NCBI RefSeq assembly: GCF_000455345.1
Contig: NZ_HG315690.1
Span: forward strand, 1-64,000
Source of the DNA: Halopiger goleimassiliensis
GTDB lineage: Archaea; Halobacteriota; Halobacteria; Halobacteriales; Natrialbaceae
Direction of reading: 5' to 3'
DNA length: 64,000 nt
Of the stretch, positions 8,445 through 17,115 are shown piece after piece; position 1 is the stretch's first letter; each line of letters opens with the position of its first letter. The notes beneath the pieces are model-generated. The model was not told the origin of the DNA, searched no databases, and worked only from the letters and a program-made list of their open reading frames with translations. The translations under genes and the position numbers were made by a program.

Positions 8445-8684
8445 TTACTCGTGGGCAGCGTCCCACTCGGTGGGTTTCCGGAAGTTCCCACAGACGTTGC
8501 ACTTGATCCGGCCCATCGCGTCCATCGCGTTATCGACGCTCTCACAGTTCGAACAGAACCAGCCGTAGCGCCGCTGGGCGTCGCGGCTCTCGTAGGCGAC
8601 GAGAAACGGCCCCTTCGATCCCCGGTCGCCTTCCCTCTCCGAGACGTAGATCGTCTCGCCGTTCTCGGTCGACGTCTCTCGCAT
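8445..8684 (-). CDS. DUF5816-like zinc-ribbon protein
   Basis: The 79-residue product has two Cys-x-x-Cys pairs (Cys-Ser-Asn-Cys and Cys-Asn-Val-Cys) about 17 residues apart, forming a zinc ribbon. Between them lies the conserved Asn-Ala-Met-Asp-Ala-Met-Gly-Arg-Ile segment, and the tail ends Trp-Asp-Ala-Ala-His-Glu. This matches a compact haloarchaeal family (DUF5816, from memory). It may bind nucleic acid or protein; no function is established. It is divergent from the stress protein at 8834. Confidence 0.8.
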   Translation of the reverse strand: MRETSTENGETIYVSEREGDRGSKGPFLVAYESRDAQRRYGWFCSNCESVDNAMDAMGRIKCNVCGNFRKPTEWDAAHE

Positions 8685-8833
8685 GCCGGCGACTAGCCCC
8701 GGGGACGGTAAATGACTGTCTGTCCCGGCCGAACCCGCGATCGGCGTCGCCGTCGAACGGGTATGGGACGGTTACCCACGACTAACCGTCCCAACTGAAA
8801 CCTTTACCCGGGCGCAACTCGTTCGAGGTGCTA

Positions 8834-9253
8834 ATGGCGCTGGTCGTGGTTCCCGTTCGATACCCCCTGACGAAACACTCCCGGCGGACGCTCGAGCAGG
8901 CGATTCGAATCGCCGACGAGCGCGAGGCGTCGCTTACCGTCCTTCACGTCGACCTCTATCAGAACGGGAAGAACGTTTCCCGGATCGATCTGAAAACGGC
9001 CGTCGAGCGATCGTTCGGGCCGCTCGAGAACGCCCGCTACGTGGTTCGATCGGGCTTTCTGGTCGAGGAGAGTATCCTCGACGAAGTCGCCGCCGAGGAC
9101 GCGGACGCGGTCGTCATCGGGAATCGACAGGCCAGCAGACTCCGCCGGCTCTTTCGCCGGTTCACGGACAATCCCGACATCGATCGCTACCTCCGGACCC
9201 ACCTCGACTGTGAAGTGATCACGGTCGAAGGCGCTCGAGCGTCCGGGAGCTAG
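8834..9253 (+). CDS. Universal stress protein family member
   Basis: The 139-residue protein has a UspA-like alternating beta/alpha pattern, with Leu-Thr-Val-Leu-His-Val-Asp after the first helix and Asp-Ala-Val-Val-Ile-Gly-Asn near residue 97. The usual Gly-x2-Gly-x9-Gly-Ser/Thr ATP motif is not evident (Gly-Asn-Arg-Gln-Ala-Ser follows instead), so it may be a non-ATP-binding member. A GTG two codons upstream is a possible start. Its stop codon overlaps the stop of the convergent UspA gene at the shared tetranucleotide CTAG (9250-9253). Confidence 0.8.
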   Translation: MALVVVPVRYPLTKHSRRTLEQAIRIADEREASLTVLHVDLYQNGKNVSRIDLKTAVERSFGPLENARYVVRSGFLVEESILDEVAAEDADAVVIGNRQASRLRRLFRRFTDNPDIDRYLRTHLDCEVITVEGARASGS

Positions 9254-9684
9254 ACCCCCGCGTCGCGGACGACCAACACCGGCACGTCGGCGTTGTCGAC
9301 GACTCGCTCGGAGACGCTGCCGAGCGAGGTGACCTTCTCGCGGGGGCTCTTCCCACGCGTGCCGATCACGATGAGATCGATTCCTTCGTCGGCCGCGTAC
9401 TCGAGGATCGTCTTCGCGGGCGTTCCCTTCCTGATATCGCCGACGGTCTCGAGTCCAGCGTCGGCCGCCCGGTCGACGACGTCCTCGATCGCTGCCTGAC
9501 CCTCCTCCTCGAGCGACCGCTCGAGGTCGGTCGCGTCGTCGGCCGCGGCGGCGGTGATGCGGCTGTCGACGACGTAGAGGGCGTGGACCGTCGCCTCGTT
9601 GTCTGACGCGATCGACAGCGCGTGTGCAAGCGTCTCCGAAACCGTCTCGCTACCGTCCGTTGGGATGAGCACGTCGTCGTACAT
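9250..9684 (-). CDS. UspA-type universal stress protein
   Basis: A canonical 144-residue UspA. It starts Met-Tyr-Asp-Asp-Val-Leu-Ile-Pro-Thr-Asp-Gly-Ser and ends with the ATP-binding signature Gly-Thr-Arg-Gly-Lys-Ser followed, some nine residues on, by Gly-Ser-Val-Ser-Glu-Arg-Val. Such proteins bind ATP and aid survival under stress, by mechanisms not well defined. Convergent with, and overlapping by four bases, the divergent Usp paralogue at 8834-9253. Confidence 0.9.
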   Translation of the reverse strand: MYDDVLIPTDGSETVSETLAHALSIASDNEATVHALYVVDSRITAAAADDATDLERSLEEEGQAAIEDVVDRAADAGLETVGDIRKGTPAKTILEYAADEGIDLIVIGTRGKSPREKVTSLGSVSERVVDNADVPVLVVRDAGV

Positions 9685-9765
9685 CGCTCGATGGATCGCA
9701 GTTGCACCGGACAGGGCTTAAAACACGACGGCGATTCCAGCACCGAGGGCACGCCGAACGGGTGG

Positions 9766-10758
9766 CTACTCCCGCTCGACCGTCTCGTCAGTCGCGTCCG
9801 TCGCGTCGACCGACGGACGGGCGTCCGAGTGCCTCGCGGGACCGTCCTCGATGGCTACGCTGGCGACTCCGCTCGTCGTGTCGAAGACGTGATGGCGACG
9901 CGGGTAGGCGAACTCGACGTCGAGATCCGCGAATCGCTCGCGGACCGCCGCCTGGACGGCCGACTTGTTGGCCCGCTCCCGGAAGGGGTGGTTGAGCCAG
10001 AAGAACAGCTCGAGGAGTACCCCGTCGTCGCCGTACTGGTCGATGAGACAGGTCGGGGCTGCGGGATAGCGTTCGCTGCCGACCCGGATGTCGGGACCGC
10101 CGGTGATCACGTTGTCCACGTTGCGGGCTGCCCGCTCGGCGGCCCGTCGGGCCGCCTCGAGGTCGCTCTCGTAAGTGACCGCGAACGTCACCGAGACGCG
10201 GGTGCGTTCGTCCTCGGCGGAGTAGTTGACCACGTCCCGCTCCTGGATGTTCGAGTTCGGAATGACGATGAACGTGTTCTGGAGCGTGAAGATCTTCGTA
10301 TACCGGATCGTGATGTCCTCGACGAATCCCCGGTGGCCTTCGTCGGTGATCTCGATCATGTCGCCGATCTCGTAGGGCCGGTCCGAGAGGACGAACAGAC
10401 CGTTGATGAGACTGCCGACAAGGGGTGCCAGGACGACGGCGACGACCGCGGAGATGACGGTCACCGAGAGGAGGATGTCCGTTCCGCTGAACCCGAGGAT
10501 GCCGGCGGCGATCCCGGCGGTCACGAGCAGCACGGAAAGGCGGACGCCCCGAAGGGCAGTCCGGGTGACGCTCGGGCGTTCGATCCGCCGAGCGATCATT
10601 CGACCGGTCAACCTGACGACGAGTTTCGAGAGCCCCCAGCCGATCCCGAGGACGAGAACGGCGAGTCCGATAGTGATGGGGTCCGGGAACGTCGCCGGAA
10701 AGATGCCGTTCGGATCGCCGGCGGTTGCGTTCTCCGCCCCTTGAAGGACGCCGCGCAT
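9766..10758 (-). CDS. MscS-family mechanosensitive ion channel
   Basis: The 330-residue membrane protein has helices at about 27-50, 70-95 and 95-125. The pore-helix region resembles MscS TM3, with Gly-Ser-Leu-Ile-Asn-Gly-Leu. It is followed by the beta domain beginning Asp-Arg-Pro-Tyr-Glu-Ile-Gly-Asp and the typical Ile-Pro-Asn-Ser-Asn-Ile segment. Such channels release solutes on hypo-osmotic shock, important for salt-loving cells. A charged C-terminal tail follows the alpha/beta domain. Upstream of and divergent from trmB; no functional link is evident. Confidence 0.9.
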   Translation of the reverse strand: MRGVLQGAENATAGDPNGIFPATFPDPITIGLAVLVLGIGWGLSKLVVRLTGRMIARRIERPSVTRTALRGVRLSVLLVTAGIAAGILGFSGTDILLSVTVISAVVAVVLAPLVGSLINGLFVLSDRPYEIGDMIEITDEGHRGFVEDITIRYTKIFTLQNTFIVIPNSNIQERDVVNYSAEDERTRVSVTFAVTYESDLEAARRAAERAARNVDNVITGGPDIRVGSERYPAAPTCLIDQYGDDGVLLELFFWLNHPFRERANKSAVQAAVRERFADLDVEFAYPRRHHVFDTTSGVASVAIEDGPARHSDARPSVDATDATDETVERE

Positions 10759-10916
10759 GAACCCACACTCTGGCCCGCGGTGGAAAAACGTTCTGTCCTC
10801 GGCGAGGGTGACGCCCGACTGGACGACGCCGACACACTGAGACGGCCCACCACGACCCTCACGCCCCCGAAAACAACCCGATTTCGAAAACGCGTGTTAC
10901 TCGGAGCATAATAAAT

Positions 10917-10946
10917 CATTTAGCCATCGAGAGCGTTGGGGATCGT
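10917..10946 (+). promoter_or_regulatory. trmB leaderless promoter
   Basis: An AT-rich run ends in catttag at 10917-10923, centred about 28 nt before the ATG at 10947. A second AT-rich run (cataataaa, 10907-10915) lies just upstream. No exact copy of the published TrmB site (TACT, 7-8 nt, GAGTA) was seen here. Confidence 0.45.
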
Positions 10947-12011
10947 ATGGCACCAGACGAACTGCGCTCGACGGTCGAGCGCGTCGGGGATCGGTTCAAC
11001 CTCGGCGAGTACGAGATCGACGCCTACCTCACCGTCCTCGAGCAGGGACAGCTCACCGCGAGCGAGATCGCTGACCGAACGGACATCCCCCAGCCCCGCG
11101 TCTACGACACCGTCCGCAGCCTGAGCGACCGCGGCCTGGTCGAGTTGCGCGAGTCCCGCCCGATGAAGGTCGTCGCGATCGACCCCGAGGAGGCCTTCGA
11201 CGACGTCCAGACCTCCCTGGAACAGATGATCGACGAACTCGAGGCCAGGTACACCGCGCCCGCGCGCGATACCGAGGCCGTCTCGCTGGTCAAATCTCGC
11301 TCGACCATCCTGCGGTACCTCGAGGAAGTGATCGACGCCGCCGACTACGAACTCTCGCTGTCGCTGACGCCCGACCTGCTGGTCCGCTACGAGGAGGAAC
11401 TCGCGGCCGCCATCGACGCGGACGTCAGCGTCGACCTCATCGTGACGCCGGCGAGCAAAGCGCCGGATCCGGACTCGTTCGACTACCTCGAGGTCGCGAC
11501 CTCGGCTCGCGCTCGCCGGGGGATCACGACGCCGATCGTCGCGGTCGCCGACGGGAACTACTCCGTGTACGCGACCCAGGACGCCCTGCGCGACGATCAG
11601 GACCGCTACGGCGTCATCTTCAACCGCTCTGCGCTGGGCTTTCTCGTCTCCGGCTTCTTCGGTACGGTGCTCTGGACCACGGCCGAGCGAACCCTCGCAG
11701 AGGACGGTACGACCCGCTCGTACCCCCGAGCGTACGCCTCGATCCGGCGCTGCGTCAAGGACCTGATGGAGGACGGCGGCGAGTTCTACGCGACGATCGA
11801 GGGCCGCGACGTCGAGGTCGGCGGCTCGCGCGTCGTTCGCGGTCGCATCCTCGACGTCTCCTTCCAGGTGAGTGAGGAGGTCGCCTCGCTGACCCTCGAG
11901 ACCGACGACGGCGAGGAAGTCACTGTCGGCGGCCGCGTCGCCGCCCTCGAGGACCTCGAGGCCCACGAGATCCACATCGGTCGCCACGAACCGCCGACGA
12001 TCGAGGATTGA
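10947..12011 (+). CDS. trmB: TrmB-family sugar-responsive transcriptional regulator
   Basis: The 354-residue protein has an N-terminal winged helix (about 15-70) with the recognition region [11 protein letters not shown] typical of TrmB. A coiled linker and a C-terminal sugar-binding domain (about 110-350) follow. In Halobacterium salinarum, TrmB controls glycolytic and gluconeogenic genes in response to glucose. Here it is immediately upstream of a sugar ABC transporter operon, so local control of uptake is likely. The gene name rests on domain layout and context; other TrmB paralogues exist in haloarchaea. Confidence 0.85.
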   Translation: MAPDELRSTVERVGDRFNLGEYEIDAYLTVLEQGQLTASEIADRTDIPQPRVYDTVRSLSDRGLVELRESRPMKVVAIDPEEAFDDVQTSLEQMIDELEARYTAPARDTEAVSLVKSRSTILRYLEEVIDAADYELSLSLTPDLLVRYEEELAAAIDADVSVDLIVTPASKAPDPDSFDYLEVATSARARRGITTPIVAVADGNYSVYATQDALRDDQDRYGVIFNRSALGFLVSGFFGTVLWTTAERTLAEDGTTRSYPRAYASIRRCVKDLMEDGGEFYATIEGRDVEVGGSRVVRGRILDVSFQVSEEVASLTLETDDGEEVTVGGRVAALEDLEAHEIHIGRHEPPTIED

Positions 12012-12324
12012 AGTCGGCGCTCGCGGGCGGTTCCGGTACGGAACCGTCGACTCCCGACACGTCGCGTTTCGTCCGCGTCGCGTTCGTCTCGAGCCGAGGC
12101 CACCATCCTCACGTACTGCTCGTCGCTCGTCACCCGCCGACAGTTGTCGTTCCACACCCGCGTCTACAGCCCCCTCCGCGATTCTGGTTTCCGGTGGGAA
12201 GCGTGTCGAGCCGGCGGAATGTTTCGTCCGCCTCGGGTAGCGTTCCCCAGCTCGAGCGTTCCGCTCGCCGGGTAGCTCGTGCGTGGCCAACGGTTATGGG
12301 GGCAAACGGTGTGGCTGAGATGGA
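12012..12324. other. Intergenic region before the sugar ABC operon
   Basis: About 310 bp with no credible gene. It must contain the operon promoter; the segment near 12291 (ggttatggg) is a weak TATA candidate 30 nt from the ATG. No exact TrmB consensus site was seen. Confidence 0.4.
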
Positions 12325-13788
12325 ATGGGCCACCGCAATCGGTCGATCGGACGGGATCGATCCCGTCGGGAGCTGCTCGCGGCGACGGCAGGGACCGCAA
12401 CGGTCGGCGGCGTTACCGTCGCCGGCTGTCTCGGGCGCGGTTCCCGCGACGGAACGGTCGTAATGACCGCCGCAACGGACGTCGAGGGGATCATGTATCC
12501 CACGGGCGACGGCGACTCGATCCAGGAGGCCCTCTGGCGGGCCGGACTCGACGAGTCGATCGATATCGAGATCCAGACCGTCGTCAGCGACTCCGACGCG
12601 CGGATGGAGGACGCTCAGTCGACGCTCCAGGCCGGTCGGGCACCACCCGACATCCACATGATGGACGCCGGCTGGACGATCCCCTTCATCCTGCGCGAAC
12701 AGACGACAAACCTCAGCGAGGCACTGCCCGACGAGGTCGTCGACCGCGTCGAGAGCGACTACCTCGAGGCGGCCCTGGAAACGGCCAGGGATCCCCAGAC
12801 TGGCGACGTTCACGGACTCCCGCTCTTTCCGGACCTCGGGTTCGTCCTCTACCGGCGGGACCTGCTCGAGGACGCTGGACACGACACCGACGGCTGGGAC
12901 GAGGAACCCCCCTCCTGGGAGGCGTTCTCGAACGCCGTCAGCGACGCCCAGGCCGAAGGCGACGTTCAGTACGGCTGGACGACCCAGGGCGACGCCTACG
13001 AGGGACTGGCCTGCTGTTCGTTCAACGAGGTGATGACCTCGTGGGGCGGTGCCTACTTCGGCGGCGTGGAGAACCTGTTCATCGCCGGCGATCGGCCGAT
13101 CACGGTCGACGACGAGACAGTGATCGACGCGGTCCGGATGATGCGGACCTTCATCGACGAAGACGACCCGAACGCGCTCGACGGCTACGCCGAAATCTGT
13201 CCGTCCGCGATCGTCCAGTGGACCGAACAGGAGTCGCTGGGGCCGTTCGAGGCCGGCGACGCCGTTGCCCACCGCAACTGGGCCTTCGCTATCTCGGAGA
13301 CCGGCGCGGAGGACGCCTTCGGCGAGAACCTCGGCGTCACCACGATGCCCTACGCGGTCTCGGAGGACGAGGCCGAGTACGAGGGCGTCGGCGGCACGAC
13401 GTCGGCGCTGGGTGGCTGGCATCTCGTCGTCAGCCCCTACACCGACCGTCGCGAGGAAGCCCTGGAGGTGCTCGAGGCGTTCACCCACGACGAAGTGATG
13501 CTCGCGATGTTCGAACTCGGCGGGTTCCTACCGCCGAACATCGAACTCGTGACGGACTCGGACGAGGACGAGATCGGGCCGATAGCCCGGTACGCGACCC
13601 AGATCGAGCGCGCGAGCGAGACGGCGATCCCCCGGCCGGTGACCGACGTCTGGCCCGAACAGTCCGCGTTGATCTATCAGGCCGTCAACGCCGGCTACCG
13701 CGGATCTGATCCGGAATCGGAGATGCGCGACCTCGCGCCGCGACTCCAGCGCAGCGAGCAGGAGGTGGCCGACCAGCATGGCGACTGA
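12325..13788 (+). CDS. Sugar ABC transporter substrate-binding lipoprotein
   Basis: The 487-residue lipoprotein captures a sugar outside the membrane and delivers it to the two permeases encoded next. A twin-arginine signal (Ser-Arg-Arg-Glu-Leu-Leu) and lipobox with Cys35 predict Tat export and lipid anchoring. The mature part has the family 1 binding-protein layout, including Pro-Pro-Asp-Ile-His and a late segment Gly-Gly-Trp-His-Leu-Val-Val-Ser. It overlaps the following permease gene by 11 bp, so it is the first gene of a tight operon downstream of trmB. Glucose or a related sugar is the likely substrate (inference). Confidence 0.9.
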   Translation: MGHRNRSIGRDRSRRELLAATAGTATVGGVTVAGCLGRGSRDGTVVMTAATDVEGIMYPTGDGDSIQEALWRAGLDESIDIEIQTVVSDSDARMEDAQSTLQAGRAPPDIHMMDAGWTIPFILREQTTNLSEALPDEVVDRVESDYLEAALETARDPQTGDVHGLPLFPDLGFVLYRRDLLEDAGHDTDGWDEEPPSWEAFSNAVSDAQAEGDVQYGWTTQGDAYEGLACCSFNEVMTSWGGAYFGGVENLFIAGDRPITVDDETVIDAVRMMRTFIDEDDPNALDGYAEICPSAIVQWTEQESLGPFEAGDAVAHRNWAFAISETGAEDAFGENLGVTTMPYAVSEDEAEYEGVGGTTSALGGWHLVVSPYTDRREEALEVLEAFTHDEVMLAMFELGGFLPPNIELVTDSDEDEIGPIARYATQIERASETAIPRPVTDVWPEQSALIYQAVNAGYRGSDPESEMRDLAPRLQRSEQEVADQHGD

Positions 13789-14815
13789 CACCGACGAGGA
13801 CGTACTGATCGGCGGCGAAACCGACGTCGACCGTGAGCGGACCGGCAACGCCGTCGTCAACTGGATGGAGAACCTGAGCGAGGCCGCCTACGCCTACCTG
13901 CTGTTGCTCCCGGCGTTCGCGCTCCTCACGCTGATCGCGTTCTATCCGTTGCTGGCGACGTTCGTCACGTCCCTGCGCGCGGATCGGACACGCGGTCTCG
14001 AGCCGCTGGGCGGGTTCGTCGGCATCGACAACTACGTCGACATCCTCACGGGCAACGCCCGCCTGGCCAGGCAGTTCGTCGACGTCGGCCTCTCGGGATC
14101 GTTCCCGTTCGTCGAACTCGGAACGCCGCTGCTCCAGCAGGCGCTGTTCGTCACGATCGGGTTCGCCGCGATCAGCGTCTTTCTCGAGACCCTGATCGGC
14201 TTCGGGCAGGCGTACGTCCTGGATCAGGAGTTCCGGGGGCGGCGCTGGGTCAGGGTCGCCATCATCCTCCCCTGGGCGGTGCCGATCGTCATCCAGGGGA
14301 TGATCTTCTTCCTGCTGTTCCAGCCGGAGGTCGGCTTCGGGACCGAACTCGGCCAGTGGCTCGGGATCTTCGGCCCCAATCCGCTGGCGAACAGCCGGGA
14401 CGCCTTCGTGATCATCCTCGTCGCGGACGTCTGGAAGTCCTCGGCGTTCATGGCGCTGCTCATCCTCGCGGGCCTCCAGAGCGTCGACCGCAGCCTCTAC
14501 GACGTGGCCCGCGTCGCCGGCGCATCGCCCTGGCAGCGATTCAAGCTGATCACGTTACCGCTCGTGATGCCGGCCCTGCTCGTCGCGATGCTGTTCCGGA
14601 CGATGGACGCGATGCGCGTCTACGGACTGATCGAATCGAGCGTCGGTTGTACGACCGTGCCATCGCTGACGTGTCTCGTCGTCGAGGCCATGTTCGGCGG
14701 GACGCGCATCTACGCGACGGCCGCGGCGGTCGCGTTCGCGACCGCGCTGGTGATCGGGCTCATCATCTCCGGGTACGTGGTCTTCTTCCGCGACACCGAA
14801 GGAGGGCTGTACTGA
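13778..14815 (+). CDS. Sugar ABC transporter permease (MalF/UgpA type)
   Basis: The 345-residue inner-membrane subunit has about six helices and a charged N-terminal tail. The coupling loop that contacts the ATPase carries the EAA-like motif, here Val-Ala-Gly-Ala-Ser-Pro-Trp-Gln-Arg-Phe at about 245. It overlaps the binding-protein gene by 11 bp and shares one base with the next start codon (tgatg), showing translational coupling. It pairs with the second permease to form the channel. Confidence 0.92.
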   Translation: MATDTDEDVLIGGETDVDRERTGNAVVNWMENLSEAAYAYLLLLPAFALLTLIAFYPLLATFVTSLRADRTRGLEPLGGFVGIDNYVDILTGNARLARQFVDVGLSGSFPFVELGTPLLQQALFVTIGFAAISVFLETLIGFGQAYVLDQEFRGRRWVRVAIILPWAVPIVIQGMIFFLLFQPEVGFGTELGQWLGIFGPNPLANSRDAFVIILVADVWKSSAFMALLILAGLQSVDRSLYDVARVAGASPWQRFKLITLPLVMPALLVAMLFRTMDAMRVYGLIESSVGCTTVPSLTCLVVEAMFGGTRIYATAAAVAFATALVIGLIISGYVVFFRDTEGGLY

Positions 14816-15807
14816 TGGTGGGTGACGAGCGAAACGGACGGCCACGTCCCGACGGCGGCGAGAGGGATCGGTCCCCCCTGCTCGAGAGCGAGGAGGCGGA
14901 ACTGGATCGCGGTCCCTTCCAGCGGTGGGTCGCCGACTCGATCGAGAACCCGCAGAAGGTCTACCGAGCGATGTTCTACGTCGCCGCGATCTTCTTCCTC
15001 GTGACGACGCTGTTCCCGTTCTACTGGCTGCTGATGGTCGCGCTGACTCCGGAAGGTCAGTTGCAGGACATCCTCTTTACGCCCAACGGGTTCAACCCCG
15101 GCGCGTTCGTCGAGGTGTTCCAGACGATCCCCTTCCACTGGTACGTCTTCAACAGCTTCGTCATCGCGACGGCCTCGACCGTCGTCGTGTTGATCGTCGG
15201 CAGTCTCGCCGGCTACGCCTTCGGCCGCCTCGAGTTCCCCGGCAAAGTCCCGCTCCTATTGTTGGTACTGATCATCTCCTTCTTCCCGCCGGCGGCCTTC
15301 TTCATCCCGCTGAACGACCTGTTCAACACCCAGTTCCTCGCGCTCGAGCCGATCACGGGCGACGGGACGCTGTACAACACGCCCGGCGCGATGGTGTTGC
15401 CGCTGTCGGCGATCTTCATGCCCCTCGCCATCTTCATCCTCACGACCTTCTACTCGCAGATCCCGGACGGACTCGAGGACGCCGCCCGCGTCGAGGGGAC
15501 GACGCGACTGGGGGCGCTGTTCAGGGTCATCATCCCGCTGTCGGCCCCCGGCGTCGCGACCGCGGGCGTCCTCACGTTCATCGCCGTCTACAACGAGTTC
15601 TTCTTCTCGTTTCTGATGACCGACGGCCAGCCGGAGAACTGGGCACCGCTGCTCGAGGGCGTCCTCGCCTACCAGGGGCAGTACGAGGTGATGTACCACC
15701 TGATGGCGGCCGCGAGCATCATCGGGGTCATCCCGGTCGCGATCCTCGTGGTCGTCGCCCAGGAGAAGATCGTCAGCGGACTCACCGCGGGAGCACTCAA
15801 GGAGTAA
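14815..15807 (+). CDS. Sugar ABC transporter permease (MalG/UgpE type)
   Basis: A 330-residue second channel subunit. After a soluble head of about 65 residues come six helices. The EAA-type loop is Asp-Ala-Ala-Arg-Val-Glu-Gly-Thr-Thr near residue 220. The ATG overlaps the upstream stop by one base. The frame is open further upstream, but that region is the antisense-phase shadow of the first permease. The ATPase gene begins 2 nt after its stop. Confidence 0.92.
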   Translation: MVGDERNGRPRPDGGERDRSPLLESEEAELDRGPFQRWVADSIENPQKVYRAMFYVAAIFFLVTTLFPFYWLLMVALTPEGQLQDILFTPNGFNPGAFVEVFQTIPFHWYVFNSFVIATASTVVVLIVGSLAGYAFGRLEFPGKVPLLLLVLIISFFPPAAFFIPLNDLFNTQFLALEPITGDGTLYNTPGAMVLPLSAIFMPLAIFILTTFYSQIPDGLEDAARVEGTTRLGALFRVIIPLSAPGVATAGVLTFIAVYNEFFFSFLMTDGQPENWAPLLEGVLAYQGQYEVMYHLMAAASIIGVIPVAILVVVAQEKIVSGLTAGALKE

Positions 15808-15809
15808 TC

Positions 15810-16994
15810 ATGGCACGCGTCACACTCGAGAACGTCACGAAACGCTACGAAGACGTCACGGCTGTCGACGACGTCAGCCTGGAGATCGAGGACGGCGAGT
15901 TCGTCACCTTCGTCGGCCCCTCGGGCTGTGGCAAGTCGACCACGATGGAGACCGTCGCCGGCCTCACCAAACCGACGGAGGGCCGGGTCTACATCGGCGA
16001 CGAGGACGTCACCACCCTCGCGCCGAAGGACCGGGGCGTCGCGATGGTCTTCCAGAACATCGCGCTGTTCCCCCACATGGACGTCTTCGAGAACGTCTCC
16101 TTCGGTCTCCGCCTGCGCAAGTACGACGACGAGGAGATCCGCCGCCGCGTCGAACAGGCCGCCGAGATCGTGCAACTCGAGGGGATGCTCGAACGGATGC
16201 CCGACGAGCTGTCGGGCGGCCAGCGCCAGCGGGTAGCCATCGCCCGCGCCATCGTGCGCAATCCGGACGTCTTCCTGATGGACGAGCCGCTGGCGAACCT
16301 GGATGCGAAGCTGCGGGTCCACATGCGGACCGAACTCCAGCGACTCCACCGCGAACTCGGCACGACGGTCGTCTACGTCACCCACGACCAGGCCGAAGCG
16401 ATGACGATGTCCGATCGAATCGCCGTGTTGAACGAGGGGAAACTACAGCAGATCGCCCCGCCGCTGACCTGTTACAACGAACCCGCGAACCTGTTCGTCG
16501 CCGGCTTCATCGGCTCCCCGTCGATGAACTTCGCCGAGGGCGAACGCCTCGAGGACGGCGTCCGCACCGAGTACTTCAGCGTCGAGTTCGATCCCGGCGT
16601 CGTCCCCGAGGGCACCGTCGGCGACAGGGTCACGGTCGGCGTCCGGCCCGAAGACGTCCACCTGGCGGCGACGGCGGACGACCTCGAGTCCCCGACCGCG
16701 CCGATCGAGGCCCGGACCGACGTCTTAGAGCCGATGGGCGACGAGGTCTTCGTCTACCTCTTGCTCTCCGAGGCGGCCGAACGATCGATGGAGGAGGATC
16801 CGACGTCGGCCTCCGATCAACTGCTGATGAGCGTCCCGCCCGATACCGACGTTCGCGAGAATCAGTCGGTCGAGGTGGTCCTCGATCGATCGAAGGTCCA
16901 CCTGTTCGATTCGGAAACCGGTGGTGCGCTCGTCCACGGCGTCACCGATCGATCCGACCGCGAATCCGGCCGGACACAGACGGAAGCCGAGTGA
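15810..16994 (+). CDS. Sugar ABC transporter ATP-binding protein (MalK/UgpC type)
   Basis: The 394-residue ATPase drives the transporter encoded just upstream. It has Walker A Gly-Pro-Ser-Gly-Cys-Gly-Lys-Ser-Thr (36-44), the signature Leu-Ser-Gly-Gly-Gln (about 134-138), Walker B Phe-Leu-Met-Asp-Glu-Pro (about 155-160) and a switch His in Val-Thr-His-Asp. The C-terminal 160 residues form the OB-fold regulatory region seen in MalK/UgpC proteins. It is fourth in the trmB-linked operon. Confidence 0.95.
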   Translation: MARVTLENVTKRYEDVTAVDDVSLEIEDGEFVTFVGPSGCGKSTTMETVAGLTKPTEGRVYIGDEDVTTLAPKDRGVAMVFQNIALFPHMDVFENVSFGLRLRKYDDEEIRRRVEQAAEIVQLEGMLERMPDELSGGQRQRVAIARAIVRNPDVFLMDEPLANLDAKLRVHMRTELQRLHRELGTTVVYVTHDQAEAMTMSDRIAVLNEGKLQQIAPPLTCYNEPANLFVAGFIGSPSMNFAEGERLEDGVRTEYFSVEFDPGVVPEGTVGDRVTVGVRPEDVHLAATADDLESPTAPIEARTDVLEPMGDEVFVYLLLSEAAERSMEEDPTSASDQLLMSVPPDTDVRENQSVEVVLDRSKVHLFDSETGGALVHGVTDRSDRESGRTQTEAE

Positions 16995-17054
16995 GCGGTC
17001 GACTTGGCCCCCAACGTGCGTTTGGCGACGGACAGAAGGGGATCCAGCACGGAG

Positions 17055-17070
17055 ATTCGATATAGCGAAT
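17055..17070. promoter_or_regulatory. Inverted repeat around the TATA box of the Gfo/Idh gene
   Basis: A perfect inverted repeat attcg (17055-17059) and cgaat (17066-17070) flanks atatag, the best TATA candidate for the oxidoreductase gene starting at 17116. A protein bound to the arms would block TBP. It suggests a repressed, separately transcribed gene after the ABC operon. The regulator is unknown. Confidence 0.45.
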
Positions 17071-17115
17071 TTCAGTGTATCGATCCGAAACCGCCCACCT
17101 AACTTCCCCCCAACC

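Noticed and set aside
12012-12324. A TrmB binding site before the ABC operon
   Set aside because: No exact match to the TACT/GAGTA consensus was found by eye. A degenerate site remains possible.
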